A program made the position numbers and the translations under genes. From an uncultured Prevotella sp. (GTDB taxonomy: Bacteria > Bacteroidota > Bacteroidia > Bacteroidales > Bacteroidaceae), in contig CALUKU010000001.1 of the NCBI GenBank assembly GCA_944321295.1, forward strand, positions 124,001-188,000: a DNA stretch of 64,000 bases, written 5' to 3'. Shown one piece after another: positions 9,509 to 18,129 of the stretch; within the stretch, counting starts at the first letter, position 1, and every line of letters begins with the position of its first letter. A model generated the notes under the pieces. That model was not told where the DNA came from. It searched no databases and worked only from the letters and a program-made list of their open reading frames with translations.

Positions 9509-10903
9509 CTACATAAAGTCACGCGGGTCAGAGATCATGCCTGTAACGGCTGCTGCGGCCGCAACGAGCGGACTTGCAAGTATCGTACGTGCACCGGGGC
9601 CTTGGCGTCCTTCAAAATTGCGGTTGCTTGTAGAAACGCAATACTTACCTGAAGGCACCTTGTCGTCGTTCATGGCGAGGCATGCCGAGCAACCAGGCTG
9701 GCGCACCTCGAAACCTGCAGCATGTAAAACCTTGTCAAGTCCTTCTTTTCTTATCTGTCTGTCTACCGCCCACGAACCTGGAACAAGCCATGCGACAACG
9801 TTATCCGCCTTATGTTTGCCCTTTACGACGGAGGCAAATGCCCTGAAATCTTCAATGCGTCCATTGGTACATGCCCCCAAGAAGACATAATCAATCTTAT
9901 GACCGAGAAGTTTTTCGCCGGGCTTAAATCCCATATAGTCTAATGACTTCATAAATGAAGCCATGCTCTTTTCGTCAATCATGTCAATTGCCGGTACTGA
10001 TTCGGTTATGCCAATACCCATGCCGGGATTGGTTCCGTAAGTAATGCGTGGTTCTATCTCTGCCGCATCAAAAGTCAATTCCTTGTCAAATACGGCGTCG
10101 ACGTCGCTTTTCAGCGTCCGCCAATAGGCAACGGCTTTGTCCCAATCAGCGCCTTTAGGTGCGTAATCCTTATCCCGAAGGTACTCGAATGTTGTTTCGT
10201 CAGGAGCGACAAAACCACCCCTCGCTCCCATCTCTATTGACAGGTTGCAAAGGGTAAGACGACCTTCCATCGACATGTTTTCAACCACCGTGCCTGAATA
10301 TTCAACGAAATGCCCCGTCGCACCTGATGTGGTAATCTTCGACATCAAGTACAATGCTACGTCCTTGGCCGTCACGCCGTTGCCGAGTTTCCCGTTGATG
10401 GTTATCCTCATCGACTTGGGCTTTTGCTGCAAGATGCATTGTGAGGCCATTACCATTTCCACTTCGCTTGTACCAATGCCAAAGGCTACCGCTCCGACGG
10501 CGCCATGCGTGCTTGTGTGTGAATCTCCGCATACAATCGTCATGCCCGGAAGTGATAATCCCTTCTCCGGCCCGACAACATGGATTATGCCGTTGTTTTC
10601 GTCCATCAAGCCATAATATTTCAACCCGAAATATTCGGCATTGGTCTTCAATGTTTCCACTTGTTTACGCGAAACAGGGTCTTCTATCGGCTTATCCTGG
10701 TCGTGTGTGGGCGTATTATGGTCCGGCATGCAGGATATCTGCTTAGGCCTGAAGCATTTTAAGCCACGTTCACGCAACCCGGCAAATGCCTGAGGCGAGG
10801 TCACCTCATGGCAATATAGGCGGTCTATGTAAAGCTGGGTGGGGCCGTCTTCAATGGCCTGCACCACATGCTTGTCCCAAATTTTATCGAAAAGCGTATT
10901 CAT
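9509..10903 (-). CDS. leuC: 3-isopropylmalate dehydratase large subunit
   Basis: Aconitase-family large subunit that carries the 4Fe-4S cluster for leucine-pathway isomerisation. 464 aa from the Met at 10903 ([14 protein letters not shown]); the upstream in-frame Met at 10933 lies inside the end of leuA and was not used. Cluster ligands are seen in [15 protein letters not shown] and [10 protein letters not shown]. Other family blocks are [14 protein letters not shown] and the C-terminal NRNFEGRQG. Only 4 bases separate it from the leuA stop, so translation is probably coupled. Confidence 0.97.
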   Translation of the reverse strand: MNTLFDKIWDKHVVQAIEDGPTQLYIDRLYCHEVTSPQAFAGLRERGLKCFRPKQISCMPDHNTPTHDQDKPIEDPVSRKQVETLKTNAEYFGLKYYGLMDENNGIIHVVGPEKGLSLPGMTIVCGDSHTSTHGAVGAVAFGIGTSEVEMVMASQCILQQKPKSMRITINGKLGNGVTAKDVALYLMSKITTSGATGHFVEYSGTVVENMSMEGRLTLCNLSIEMGARGGFVAPDETTFEYLRDKDYAPKGADWDKAVAYWRTLKSDVDAVFDKELTFDAAEIEPRITYGTNPGMGIGITESVPAIDMIDEKSMASFMKSLDYMGFKPGEKLLGHKIDYVFLGACTNGRIEDFRAFASVVKGKHKADNVVAWLVPGSWAVDRQIRKEGLDKVLHAAGFEVRQPGCSACLAMNDDKVPSGKYCVSTSNRNFEGRQGPGARTILASPLVAAAAAVTGMISDPRDFM

Positions 10904-10907
10904 AATC

Positions 10908-12404
10908 TTACTTGAATTTATTAATACAGTCAATATACGCTTCCACCGAAGCCGTCACAATATCCGTATTTGCGCCGAAACCGTAATACAATGCGCCGTT
11001 ATACTCTACTTGCATGTGCACCTTTCCGACGTCGTCTGAGCCTTTGCTGATTGCCTGTATGGTGAACTCCTTGAGCGTCATCTGTTTCTGTATAATCTTC
11101 TTCAGCGCCCTTATTGCCGCGTCAACAGGACCATTGCCTGTGGAGGCTTCCTCAAACTTCTGTCCTGAGATGTCTATTCCTATGCTTGCAACACTCTTGA
11201 CGCCCATGCCTGTAGTTACTTGCAGGAAGTCGAGCTTTACGGAATGAGCTTCGGCGCGGTCTGCTCCGGCTAACATTAAGATGTCGTCATCGTTTATTTC
11301 CTTCTTCTTGTCGGCAAGCTGCAAGAAGTTCTTGTAAATTTTATCAAGTTTTTCCTCATCGTCAATATTAACTCCCAATACGCCGAGGCGGAACTTCAGC
11401 GCCGCCCTGCCGCTACGTGCCGTAAGTACGATTGAGTTGTCGTCAAGGCCGACATCCTTCGGATTCATTATCTCATAAGTGTCCGTATTCTTCAATACTC
11501 CGTCCTGATGGATACCGCTTGAATGGGCGAAAGCATTCCTGCCTACGATGGCCTTGTTAGGCTGTACGGGCATGTTCATAAGGCTGCTGACCATCCTGCT
11601 GGTAGGATAAATCTTCACAGTGTTGATATTTGTGTCGACGCCGAGTTGTTTGTGGCATTTCAGAATCATTGCTATTTCCTCAAGCGAGGTGTTACCGGCC
11701 CTCTCGCCTATTCCGTTCACGGTGACTTCCACTTGTCGCGCACCGTTCACAATACCGCTGAATGTGTTGGCCGTAGCCATGCCAAGGTCGTTATGGCAGT
11801 GGGTTGAGATTATAGCCTTGTCTATGTTATCGACATGTTCTACAAGATACTTGATTTTTTCGCCGTATTCGCTCGGAAGGCAATATCCCGTCGTGTCAGG
11901 TATGTTGACTACCGTTGCGCCGGCCTTTATCACGGCCTCAATCACGCGTGCCAAGTATTCGTTGTCTGTGCGGCCTGCGTCTTCAGCGTAAAACTCAACG
12001 TCTTCAACATACTTCTTAGCGTATTTCACCGCGGCAACGGCACGCTCTATAATCTCCTCACGATTGCTGTTGAACTTATATTTTATGTGAGAATCACTTG
12101 TTCCGATACCTGTATGAATACGCTTGTGCTTGGCATATTGCAGAGATTCGGCAGCAACGTCTATGTCTTTCTCGACGGCACGGGTAAGCGCGCATATCGT
12201 AGGCCATGTAACGGCTTTTGATATCTCGATTACAGAGTTGAAGTCACCAGGACTGGAAATGGGAAATCCTGCTTCGATAACGTCAACGCCCAATTGTTCC
12301 AATTGCTTGGCAACCTGGATTTTCTCAACAGTATTAAGCTGGCAGCCCGGCACTTGCTCTCCATCCCTCAATGTAGTGTCAAAAATAAATAACCTGTCAC
12401 TCAT
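10908..12404 (-). CDS. leuA: 2-isopropylmalate synthase
   Basis: First committed enzyme of leucine synthesis: condenses acetyl-CoA with 2-oxoisovalerate. 498 aa from [17 protein letters not shown] at 12404. Family motifs: [11 protein letters not shown] near the N terminus, [14 protein letters not shown] metal-binding block, [13 protein letters not shown], and a C-terminal LeuA-type allosteric domain (from about residue 365; [11 protein letters not shown]) that in homologues binds leucine. An upstream in-frame Met at 12470 would place the terminator hairpin inside the coding region and is rejected. Expression is probably controlled by the leader peptide/attenuator at 12424-12558, in addition to feedback on the enzyme. 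Confidence 0.96.
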   Translation of the reverse strand: MSDRLFIFDTTLRDGEQVPGCQLNTVEKIQVAKQLEQLGVDVIEAGFPISSPGDFNSVIEISKAVTWPTICALTRAVEKDIDVAAESLQYAKHKRIHTGIGTSDSHIKYKFNSNREEIIERAVAAVKYAKKYVEDVEFYAEDAGRTDNEYLARVIEAVIKAGATVVNIPDTTGYCLPSEYGEKIKYLVEHVDNIDKAIISTHCHNDLGMATANTFSGIVNGARQVEVTVNGIGERAGNTSLEEIAMILKCHKQLGVDTNINTVKIYPTSRMVSSLMNMPVQPNKAIVGRNAFAHSSGIHQDGVLKNTDTYEIMNPKDVGLDDNSIVLTARSGRAALKFRLGVLGVNIDDEEKLDKIYKNFLQLADKKKEINDDDILMLAGADRAEAHSVKLDFLQVTTGMGVKSVASIGIDISGQKFEEASTGNGPVDAAIRALKKIIQKQMTLKEFTIQAISKGSDDVGKVHMQVEYNGALYYGFGANTDIVTASVEAYIDCINKFK

Positions 12405-12425
12405 ATCTTTTGTTTTTAATTTATC

Positions 12426-12461
12426 AAAAAAACCTTTCACACCATAAAAGGTGGAAAGGTT
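12426..12461 (-). terminator. leuA attenuator terminator hairpin
   Basis: On the minus strand AACCTTTC-CACC pairs with GGTG-(bulged T)-GAAAGGTT around a 6-base loop, followed by a run of T that begins inside the stem (7 T in total). It is an intrinsic terminator placed between the leader ORF stop and the leuA start, which is the arrangement expected for transcription attenuation. Confidence 0.8.
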
Positions 12462-12477
12462 CATTGCCATTCACTTG

Positions 12478-12558
12478 TCAACAACACACCCCACCCTTGT
12501 CGCCTTCGTTTTGAAGTCGTAGGATGACACAATGCAATATGTTGACATTCTTTATCAT
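12478..12558 (-). CDS. Putative leu leader peptide, 26 aa
   Basis: A short ORF of 26 codons starting at ATG 12558 and ending with TGA at 12480-12478. Residues 5-15 read VNILHCVILRL: Ile, Val and Leu make up a large share of the first half, with Leu codons TTG, CTA and CTT. The ORF lies about 13 bases after the predicted transcription start and just before the terminator. Codons 21-24 (AAG GGT GGG G) can pair with the 5' arm of the terminator stem. The sequence shows the architecture; the attenuation role is inferred. Confidence 0.7.
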   Translation of the reverse strand: MIKNVNILHCVILRLQNEGDKGGVCC

Positions 12559-12577
12559 AGATTTATGTTTTATTGTG

Positions 12578-12608
12578 CAAAGATACGATAAATATCCAAT
12601 TAAACAAA
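12578..12608 (-). promoter_or_regulatory. Promoter of the leu operon
   Basis: Minus-strand -33 TTTG (12605-12608), 19-base spacer, -7 box TATCTTTG (12578-12585), an exact match to the Bacteroidetes TAnnTTTG consensus. The transcription start would fall near 12571, just ahead of the leader ORF. Confidence 0.75.
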
Positions 12609-12705
12609 TAATTTGTTATCAATTTACCTGAATATCTTTTAATTTATTATTCTTACAGGGTAAAATAATTGTTATCAAGAACTTTGCCATCAGTCTTTTT
12701 CATAA

Positions 12706-14088
12706 TCATTTTACAATCACGTTAATCGTGTCAACACCCAGTCTTGTCTTCAACCATTCGGCCATTTTCACGCGTTCGCCAGCCGTTAAGCTTGACTTGG
12801 GCTTGATACCGACCACGGCCATGACATATTTCTTTACTACGGCAGTGTCAGGCTTTGCTTCATTTGCTATCGACAAGCTTACGTTGTCAGTTTGCGGGAA
12901 CAACGTTCCTATCTCCTTGGCGATTTCGGGCGCCATGCCTTCGTAGCGGGTGTATTCGTTAAGTGCTTCTTGCAGGTAAGTCGCCCTGTTGGATTCCTTA
13001 TGGAACATTGCGGCGTAATTGTCTGACGACGTGCGCATATTGTCAAGCCTGCTGTTAAGCAACATTACCGAATCCGACTCGTATCCCTGTATTACTTGTA
13101 ACTTATAGTGCCCGAGGCTATAGTCCTTCATCGCATTCTCTGCGTCCTTTATTGCGCTGTCAGACAATTCCCTGCCAACGGCCACTATGCGCAACGCCAT
13201 ACTGTCCTTATTGACATCGTATGAAACAACCCGCGTGCCGGCACTGTCAAGACAATCGTTAACAAAGCTGTTGACGTTGGTCTTGAATATGCTTTCCTTA
13301 ACGATGTTGTATGTCATGAAGGCTGCCGGCAACATCGTGGCGACGACGGCGATTATTATATAGCGCCGCACTTTGGCGTAACGCTCGCCGCGGGTGAACT
13401 GCTTTTGGCTGAACTTCAACATCCTGACGCCCAAATACGTAGACAAGCTGATAAACACCGTATTGATGAAAAACAGGTAGAACGCGCCAAGGAAATAATA
13501 TATGTTGCCCATGGCAATACCGAAGCCGGCCGTACACAATGGCGGCATAAGGGCCGTTGCAATAGCCACACCCGGCAAGACGTTACCTTTGCCTTTTGTT
13601 GCCAATGCCACGAAACCGGCCGCACCGCCGAACAGGGCTATCAATACGTCATAAAGTGTAGGTGAAGTGCGGGCCAGCAGTTCTGACTGGGCCTCGTCAA
13701 GAGGCGTCAAAAGGAAATACACCGTAGCCGTTACCACGCTTATCACCGTTGCCACAAGATAGTTTTTGGCAGAGCGTTTAAGCAGGTCGAAGTCGTTTAT
13801 GCCTACAGCCAGGCCCATGCCGATTATCGGCCCCATCAGCGGCGATATGAGCATGGCGCCGATTATGACGGCCGTTGAGTTTACGTTTAAGCCCAACGAG
13901 GCAATGAATATGGCAAACACGAGCACCCACAAAGTAGCTCCGTGGAATGACACGCCTGCACTGATGTTACGAATAACGTCTTCCTCATTCTCTTTGTCGG
14001 GCATTGCGTTGAAATATTTTTTCAACACAGCGACAAACGTATTCCATACATTTTTCGCTAAATAGTTTTCCGTGTTTGGTTTTTCCAT
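12706..14088 (-). CDS. DUF389 family membrane protein
   Basis: 460-aa inner-membrane protein with the DUF389/TIGR00341 domain in residues about 40-240: repeated hydrophobic helices containing ATLWVLVFAIFIASLGLNVNS, GAMLISPLMGPIIG and ATALMPPLCTAGFG. The C-terminal half (after about residue 260) is mostly hydrophilic and alpha/beta in character, likely soluble. Function is unknown for the family. It lies downstream of dnaB, separated by 420 bases that hold a repeat array and hairpins, so it is probably a separate unit. Confidence 0.85.
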   Translation of the reverse strand: MEKPNTENYLAKNVWNTFVAVLKKYFNAMPDKENEEDVIRNISAGVSFHGATLWVLVFAIFIASLGLNVNSTAVIIGAMLISPLMGPIIGMGLAVGINDFDLLKRSAKNYLVATVISVVTATVYFLLTPLDEAQSELLARTSPTLYDVLIALFGGAAGFVALATKGKGNVLPGVAIATALMPPLCTAGFGIAMGNIYYFLGAFYLFFINTVFISLSTYLGVRMLKFSQKQFTRGERYAKVRRYIIIAVVATMLPAAFMTYNIVKESIFKTNVNSFVNDCLDSAGTRVVSYDVNKDSMALRIVAVGRELSDSAIKDAENAMKDYSLGHYKLQVIQGYESDSVMLLNSRLDNMRTSSDNYAAMFHKESNRATYLQEALNEYTRYEGMAPEIAKEIGTLFPQTDNVSLSIANEAKPDTAVVKKYVMAVVGIKPKSSLTAGERVKMAEWLKTRLGVDTINVIVK

Positions 14089-14363
14089 GGGATAAAAGTT
14101 TTAATTACATGAAAAGGCAACGTATGAAAGAGCAATAAAAAATCTCTTTCTGATTGCTGAAAATTCTTTATTACTGGCAAAGATAAGACAAAAAATCAAC
14201 AATATCACTAATTTGCGTGACTTTTATCAGATAATCAAAACCAATTGAAAATAAGCCAGTCATGTACGAAGCATACGGCTATTTAGGCCTTAAAATAATT
14301 AATTGTAAATGGGACTAAAATTCTAATGAAACCAAACGATTCATTAAACCAAACTGCATATAA

Positions 14364-14408
14364 ATGTCAACGGTTACCTTTCATCTTATAAAAGGTAACC
14401 GTTGACAT
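14364..14408. terminator. Perfect 18-bp hairpin after dnaB
   Basis: Inverted repeat 14364-14381 with 14391-14408 (core GTCAACGGTTACCTTT) around a 9-base loop, 101 bases beyond the dnaB stop. The two arms coincide with two consecutive units of the 22-bp-period array, so the hairpin seems to be built from repeat units. It lacks a long T run, so terminator function is only probable. Confidence 0.6.
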
Positions 14409-14455
14409 CGCAATAGGCTGCCTTTTGCAGCCTAAAACGTGGCATTTCGTAAAGG
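14369..14455. repeat. 22-bp-period intergenic array, 4 units
   Basis: Units begin at 14369 (21 bases), 14390, 14412 and 14434: starts AACGG, AAAAGG, AATAGG, AAAACG, each with a T/C-rich tract 10-11 bases later. Unit 3 holds its own 7-bp dyad AGGCTGC/GCAGCCT. The array takes up part of the 420-base gap 14089-14508; the remainder (14089-14363) is AT-rich with no ORF or motif that I can support. Confidence 0.75.
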
Positions 14456-14508
14456 CCTGACATAGAGTCGATTATAACGACAATCCTTATGGTAAAATCA
14501 AAAGCGTG

Positions 14509-15996
14509 TCAGAACGGCAGCGGACCGTCTTCAGGCAGCGGAGCACCGTAAGGTGGCATGTCGTCACCGCCGTTAATCCTTGAGCCAACAATCTCGCCGC
14601 CAAGAGGGACGTTTGCTGTATCTGTAGGATTGTCAAAACGCGTAAACTCGCCCCTGAAGTTCAGCAGTACGTCGCCAGTGGCACCCTTACGGTGCTTTGC
14701 TATGATGATTTGCGCCTTGCCGTGAAGGTCGTTGCCTTTCTCGTCAGTGAAAATCCTGTAATATTCAGGACGGTGCACAAACAGCACCATGTCGGCGTCC
14801 TGCTCTATGGCACCAGATTCACGCAGGTCACTCAACTGTGGGCGTTTGCCTTCAATGCCTTCACGGCCTTCAACTGTGCGGTTAAGCTGCGACAAGGCCA
14901 GAATAGGAATGTCAAGCTCTTTGGCTAAACCTTTCAGAGAGCGGCTTATCGTTGACACTTCTTCTTGGCGGCTGCCGAAACGTGCACCGCTGGCGTTCAT
15001 AAGCTGGAGATAGTCAACCATTATCAGTTCTACCCCTTTTTCCCTGACAAGCCTGCGCGCCTTGGTGCGCAACTCGAAAATCGACATGCCCGGGGTGTCG
15101 TCAATATAAATAGGTGAAGACTGCAGCTTGCGGACGTTCTTGTCAAGTCTGCTCCACTCTTCGTCGTCAAGCTGTCCGTTGAGTATCTTGCGTCCCTCTA
15201 TCTCACACACGTTAGATATAAGACGGTTGACAAGCTGCACATTGTTCATTTCCAATGAGAAAAAGGCTATCGGCCGGCCGTAGTCTACGGCTATGTTCTT
15301 AGCTAGTGACAAGGCGAACGATGTTTTACCCATGGCCGGACGGCCTGCGATGATAACAAGGTCGCTTCGCTGCCATCCGGCTGTATAGTCGTCAAGCTTA
15401 GTATAGCCGGTAGGTATGCCCGTAAGGCCGCCCTTGTTGGCCGCAGCTTTCTGCAATATCTCTATCGCCTGCTTTACTACGGGGTCAATTTGGGTGTAAT
15501 CCTGGCGCATGTTTTTCTGCGAAAGCTCGAAAAGTGAACCTTCGGCCTCCTGCATAAGCTCGTCAACATCTATGGTTTCGTCGAAAGCCTTGGTTTCAAT
15601 CACGCTTGCGAACGAAATCAACTGACGTGCAAGGAATTTCTGAGCCAATATCTTAGCGTGATACTCGATGTGCGCCGATGAAGCCACGCGCGAACTTAAT
15701 TCCAGGATGTAGGCCGCACCGCCAACGTCTTCAAGGGTTCCTTCGCGTTTCAGTTCTTCGGTCACGGTCATTATGTCAACAGGGTTTTCATCGATGTTGA
15801 GCGTCTGTATGGCTTTGTACACCTTTTGGTTGCGAGGCTCGTAAAACGTTTCGGGACGCAGCAGTTCGCTTATTACCGAGAAAGCGTCTTTGTCAATCAT
15901 CAACGCACCGAGCACAATGCGCTCTATGTCAACAGCTTGCGGCTGCAAGTGGGCGTATTTATTATCAAGGGGTTGGGTCTTTTTATTATCAGGCAT
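14509..15996 (-). CDS. dnaB: Replicative DNA helicase
   Basis: DnaB, the hexameric replication-fork helicase. 495 aa from MPDNKKTQPLDNK at 15996; the in-frame Met at 16053 would add 19 residues and enter the ispE promoter region. The N-terminal DnaB domain begins with AVDIERIVLGALMIDKDAF; the C-terminal RecA-like ATPase has Walker A GRPAMGKTSFA, the FSLEMNNVQL segment and LIMVDYLQLM Walker B, with QLNRTVEGR and SDLRESGAIEQDADM conserved blocks. No intein is present. Divergent from ispE. Confidence 0.97.
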   Translation of the reverse strand: MPDNKKTQPLDNKYAHLQPQAVDIERIVLGALMIDKDAFSVISELLRPETFYEPRNQKVYKAIQTLNIDENPVDIMTVTEELKREGTLEDVGGAAYILELSSRVASSAHIEYHAKILAQKFLARQLISFASVIETKAFDETIDVDELMQEAEGSLFELSQKNMRQDYTQIDPVVKQAIEILQKAAANKGGLTGIPTGYTKLDDYTAGWQRSDLVIIAGRPAMGKTSFALSLAKNIAVDYGRPIAFFSLEMNNVQLVNRLISNVCEIEGRKILNGQLDDEEWSRLDKNVRKLQSSPIYIDDTPGMSIFELRTKARRLVREKGVELIMVDYLQLMNASGARFGSRQEEVSTISRSLKGLAKELDIPILALSQLNRTVEGREGIEGKRPQLSDLRESGAIEQDADMVLFVHRPEYYRIFTDEKGNDLHGKAQIIIAKHRKGATGDVLLNFRGEFTRFDNPTDTANVPLGGEIVGSRINGGDDMPPYGAPLPEDGPLPF

Positions 15997-16101
15997 AATC
16001 TTAATTCGTGAAATTAACGCGGCAAAATTACAATAATTTTTATTCATGGGCAATTTAAACGGATTTATGTAGTTATATTTGCAGACAAAATCTTTTATTC
16101 A

Positions 16102-16926
16102 ATGATAGACTATCCGTGCGCGAAAATTAATCTCGGGCTGAACATCGTAAGTAAACGTCCCGATGGCTACCACAACCTTGAAACGGTGTTTTACCCGATA
16201 AACCTGTGTGATAAACTTGAAATCAACGAATTGCAAGGTGAACCATTCCAAGAGCATTGCCGTCTTATCTTAGACGGCATGGAGCTTGAAGGCGACGCGC
16301 GTGACAATCTTGTCGTGAAGGCATATAATATAATGAGGGAAATGCATCCGCAAATACCGGATGTCACGATTAGGTTGACTAAGAACATTCCCTCGCAAGC
16401 CGGTATGGGCGGCGGCTCTTCCGATTGCGCCTACACGATAAGGTTGCTTAATAAGATGTTTAATATAGGTTTGTCGACGGCGGAAATGCGGAGCATAGCT
16501 TTAAGACTAGGTGCTGATTGCCCTTTTTTCATAGATCCCGTGCCGTCGTTCGCAACTGGTGTAGGCGAAACGCTTTCTACCATCGACTTGGATTTAAGCC
16601 ATTATAAAATAGGTGTAGTAAAACCATCATTGAAAATAAGTACTAAAGAGGCATTCTCTAACATAAAACCACGCGACGTTGAGAAACATTGTTCTGATAT
16701 TGTAGGGCAACCGATTGCCACATGGAAGAGCGAACTTATCAATGATTTCGAGGAAAGCATAGCTGCAAACCACGATGTGATATATGAGATTAAGCGCAAA
16801 TTATACGAGATTGGCGCAATATACGCATCAATGAGCGGAAGCGGCAGCGCAATGTTCGGCATATTCAATCATGTGCCAGACAATTTTGAGAAAACATTCA
16901 GTGATTGTTTTACGGCCGTAGTGTAA
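16102..16926 (+). CDS. ispE: 4-diphosphocytidyl-2-C-methyl-D-erythritol kinase
   Basis: GHMP-family kinase of the non-mevalonate isoprenoid pathway: phosphorylates CDP-methylerythritol. 274 aa. N terminus PCAKINLGLNIVSKRPDGYHNLETVF is the family signature, the ATP-binding loop is IPSQAGMGGGSSDCA, and the C-terminal motif is YASMSGSGSAMFG. A -7 box TATATTTG at 16074-16081 lies 20 bases ahead of the start. Divergent from dnaB and monocistronic; the 270 bases to rpoD show no other gene. Confidence 0.96.
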   Translation: MIDYPCAKINLGLNIVSKRPDGYHNLETVFYPINLCDKLEINELQGEPFQEHCRLILDGMELEGDARDNLVVKAYNIMREMHPQIPDVTIRLTKNIPSQAGMGGGSSDCAYTIRLLNKMFNIGLSTAEMRSIALRLGADCPFFIDPVPSFATGVGETLSTIDLDLSHYKIGVVKPSLKISTKEAFSNIKPRDVEKHCSDIVGQPIATWKSELINDFEESIAANHDVIYEIKRKLYEIGAIYASMSGSGSAMFGIFNHVPDNFEKTFSDCFTAVV

Positions 16927-17196
16927 TTACGGAGCAGATAAAATTATTATTGTTCACCAAGTAAAATACATGCGGTAAGTTTGCTTATAACTGTGCATGA
17001 CCATATTAAAAGAACGGATTTGATGCAGGTCAAGACTTTATTATGAACGCATATCAGGCGTATGTGTATTCATCTTTTTTAACCATTATGCCGCAACAAC
17101 GTATTGAATATTTTTGTAACTTTGCACCACTTTTATTGCGAAAATAGGCTATCAAGCTAATAATCAGGTACTTACAACATTTTTCAAGGTAAATAG

Positions 17197-18069
17197 ATGA
17201 GACAATTAAAAATTCAAAAGAGTATTACCAACCGCTCAAGCGAGGCATTGGACAAATATCTTGTCGAAATCGGACGTGCTCCGTTGATCTCGATTGACGA
17301 AGAAATCGAATTGGCACAAAAGATAAAAAAAGGAGGTCCTGAGGGCGAAAGGGCAAAAAATAAGTTGGTGACAGCCAACCTGCGTTTTGTCGTTTCGGTA
17401 GCTAAGCAATACCAGCACCAAGGACTAACCTTGACCGATTTGATAGACGAAGGTAATATTGGTCTTATCAAGGCTGCTCAGAAGTTTGACGAAACACGAG
17501 GATTTAAGTTCATATCTTATGCCGTGTGGTGGATTCGTCAAAGCATACTTCAGGCTATTGCCGAGCAAAGCCGCATAGTACGTTTGCCTTTAAACCAGGT
17601 AGGTTCTCTTAATAAGATTAACCACGAAATCAATAAGTTCGAGCAAGAGAACCAGCGTCATCCGTCTGTGTCTGAGCTTTCAGAGGTTACGAAGCTTGAC
17701 GAGGAGAAGATAGGTCAGTCATTGGCTGCCGACGGACATCATGTAAGTATTGACGCTCCGTTCCAGGACGGTGAGGACAACTGCATGCTTGACGTAATGC
17801 CGAGCGGTGACGACAGCCGCACCGACCGTGCTGTTGACCATGAATCAATGGCTCTTGAGCTGAACACAGTGTTAAGCAAAGTCCTCAAGGAGCGTGAGAT
17901 AACAATCATACGCGAATGTTTTGGCATTGGCTGCCACGAGAAAGGACTTGAGGAAATCGGCGATCAGCTCGGACTTACTCGAGAGCGCGTGCGACAGATA
18001 CGTGAGAAGAGTATCGCGAAATTACGCGAAAGCGGAAACGCAAAAATATTGATGAAATATCTTGGATGA
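17197..18069 (+). CDS. rpoD: Primary RNA polymerase sigma factor RpoD
   Basis: Bacteroidetes-type housekeeping sigma-70 factor, 290 aa, without region 1.1 and the large non-conserved region found in proteobacterial RpoD. Region 1.2 starts at ALDKYLVEIGRAPLIS, regions 2.3-2.4 are GLIKAAQKFDETRGFKFISY and AVWWIRQSILQAIAEQSR, region 3 contains VGSLNKINHEINKFEQE and region 4.2 is GLEEIGDQLGLTRERVRQIR. It is the factor expected to read the TTTG/TAnnTTTG promoters listed here. A TAACTTTG element lies at 17117-17124. A strong terminator follows. Confidence 0.97.
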   Translation: MRQLKIQKSITNRSSEALDKYLVEIGRAPLISIDEEIELAQKIKKGGPEGERAKNKLVTANLRFVVSVAKQYQHQGLTLTDLIDEGNIGLIKAAQKFDETRGFKFISYAVWWIRQSILQAIAEQSRIVRLPLNQVGSLNKINHEINKFEQENQRHPSVSELSEVTKLDEEKIGQSLAADGHHVSIDAPFQDGEDNCMLDVMPSGDDSRTDRAVDHESMALELNTVLSKVLKEREITIIRECFGIGCHEKGLEEIGDQLGLTRERVRQIREKSIAKLRESGNAKILMKYLG

Positions 18070-18080
18070 TAAAAATATAG

Positions 18081-18112
18081 ATGTCCGCCGCAATTTATTT
18101 GCCGGCGGACAT
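18081..18112 (+). terminator. rpoD terminator
   Basis: 10-bp GC-rich perfect stem ATGTCCGCCG/CGGCGGACAT (18081-18090, 18103-18112) followed by TTGTTTTTC on the plus strand, 11 bases after the rpoD stop. Confidence 0.85.
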
Positions 18113-18129
18113 TTGTTTTTCTTAATTAG

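Noticed and set aside
9478..9522. Longer leuD start at 9522
   Set aside because: The extra 15 residues lie within the leuC 3' end and are not family-like; the start at 9477 matches known LeuD proteins.
12405..12470. Longer leuA start at 12470
   Set aside because: It would encode the terminator stem, and the family N terminus begins at [17 protein letters not shown] (12404).
16927..17196. Possible small RNA or ORF between ispE and rpoD
   Set aside because: No stable stem, no promoter pair other than the rpoD -7 box, and no ORF with convincing composition.
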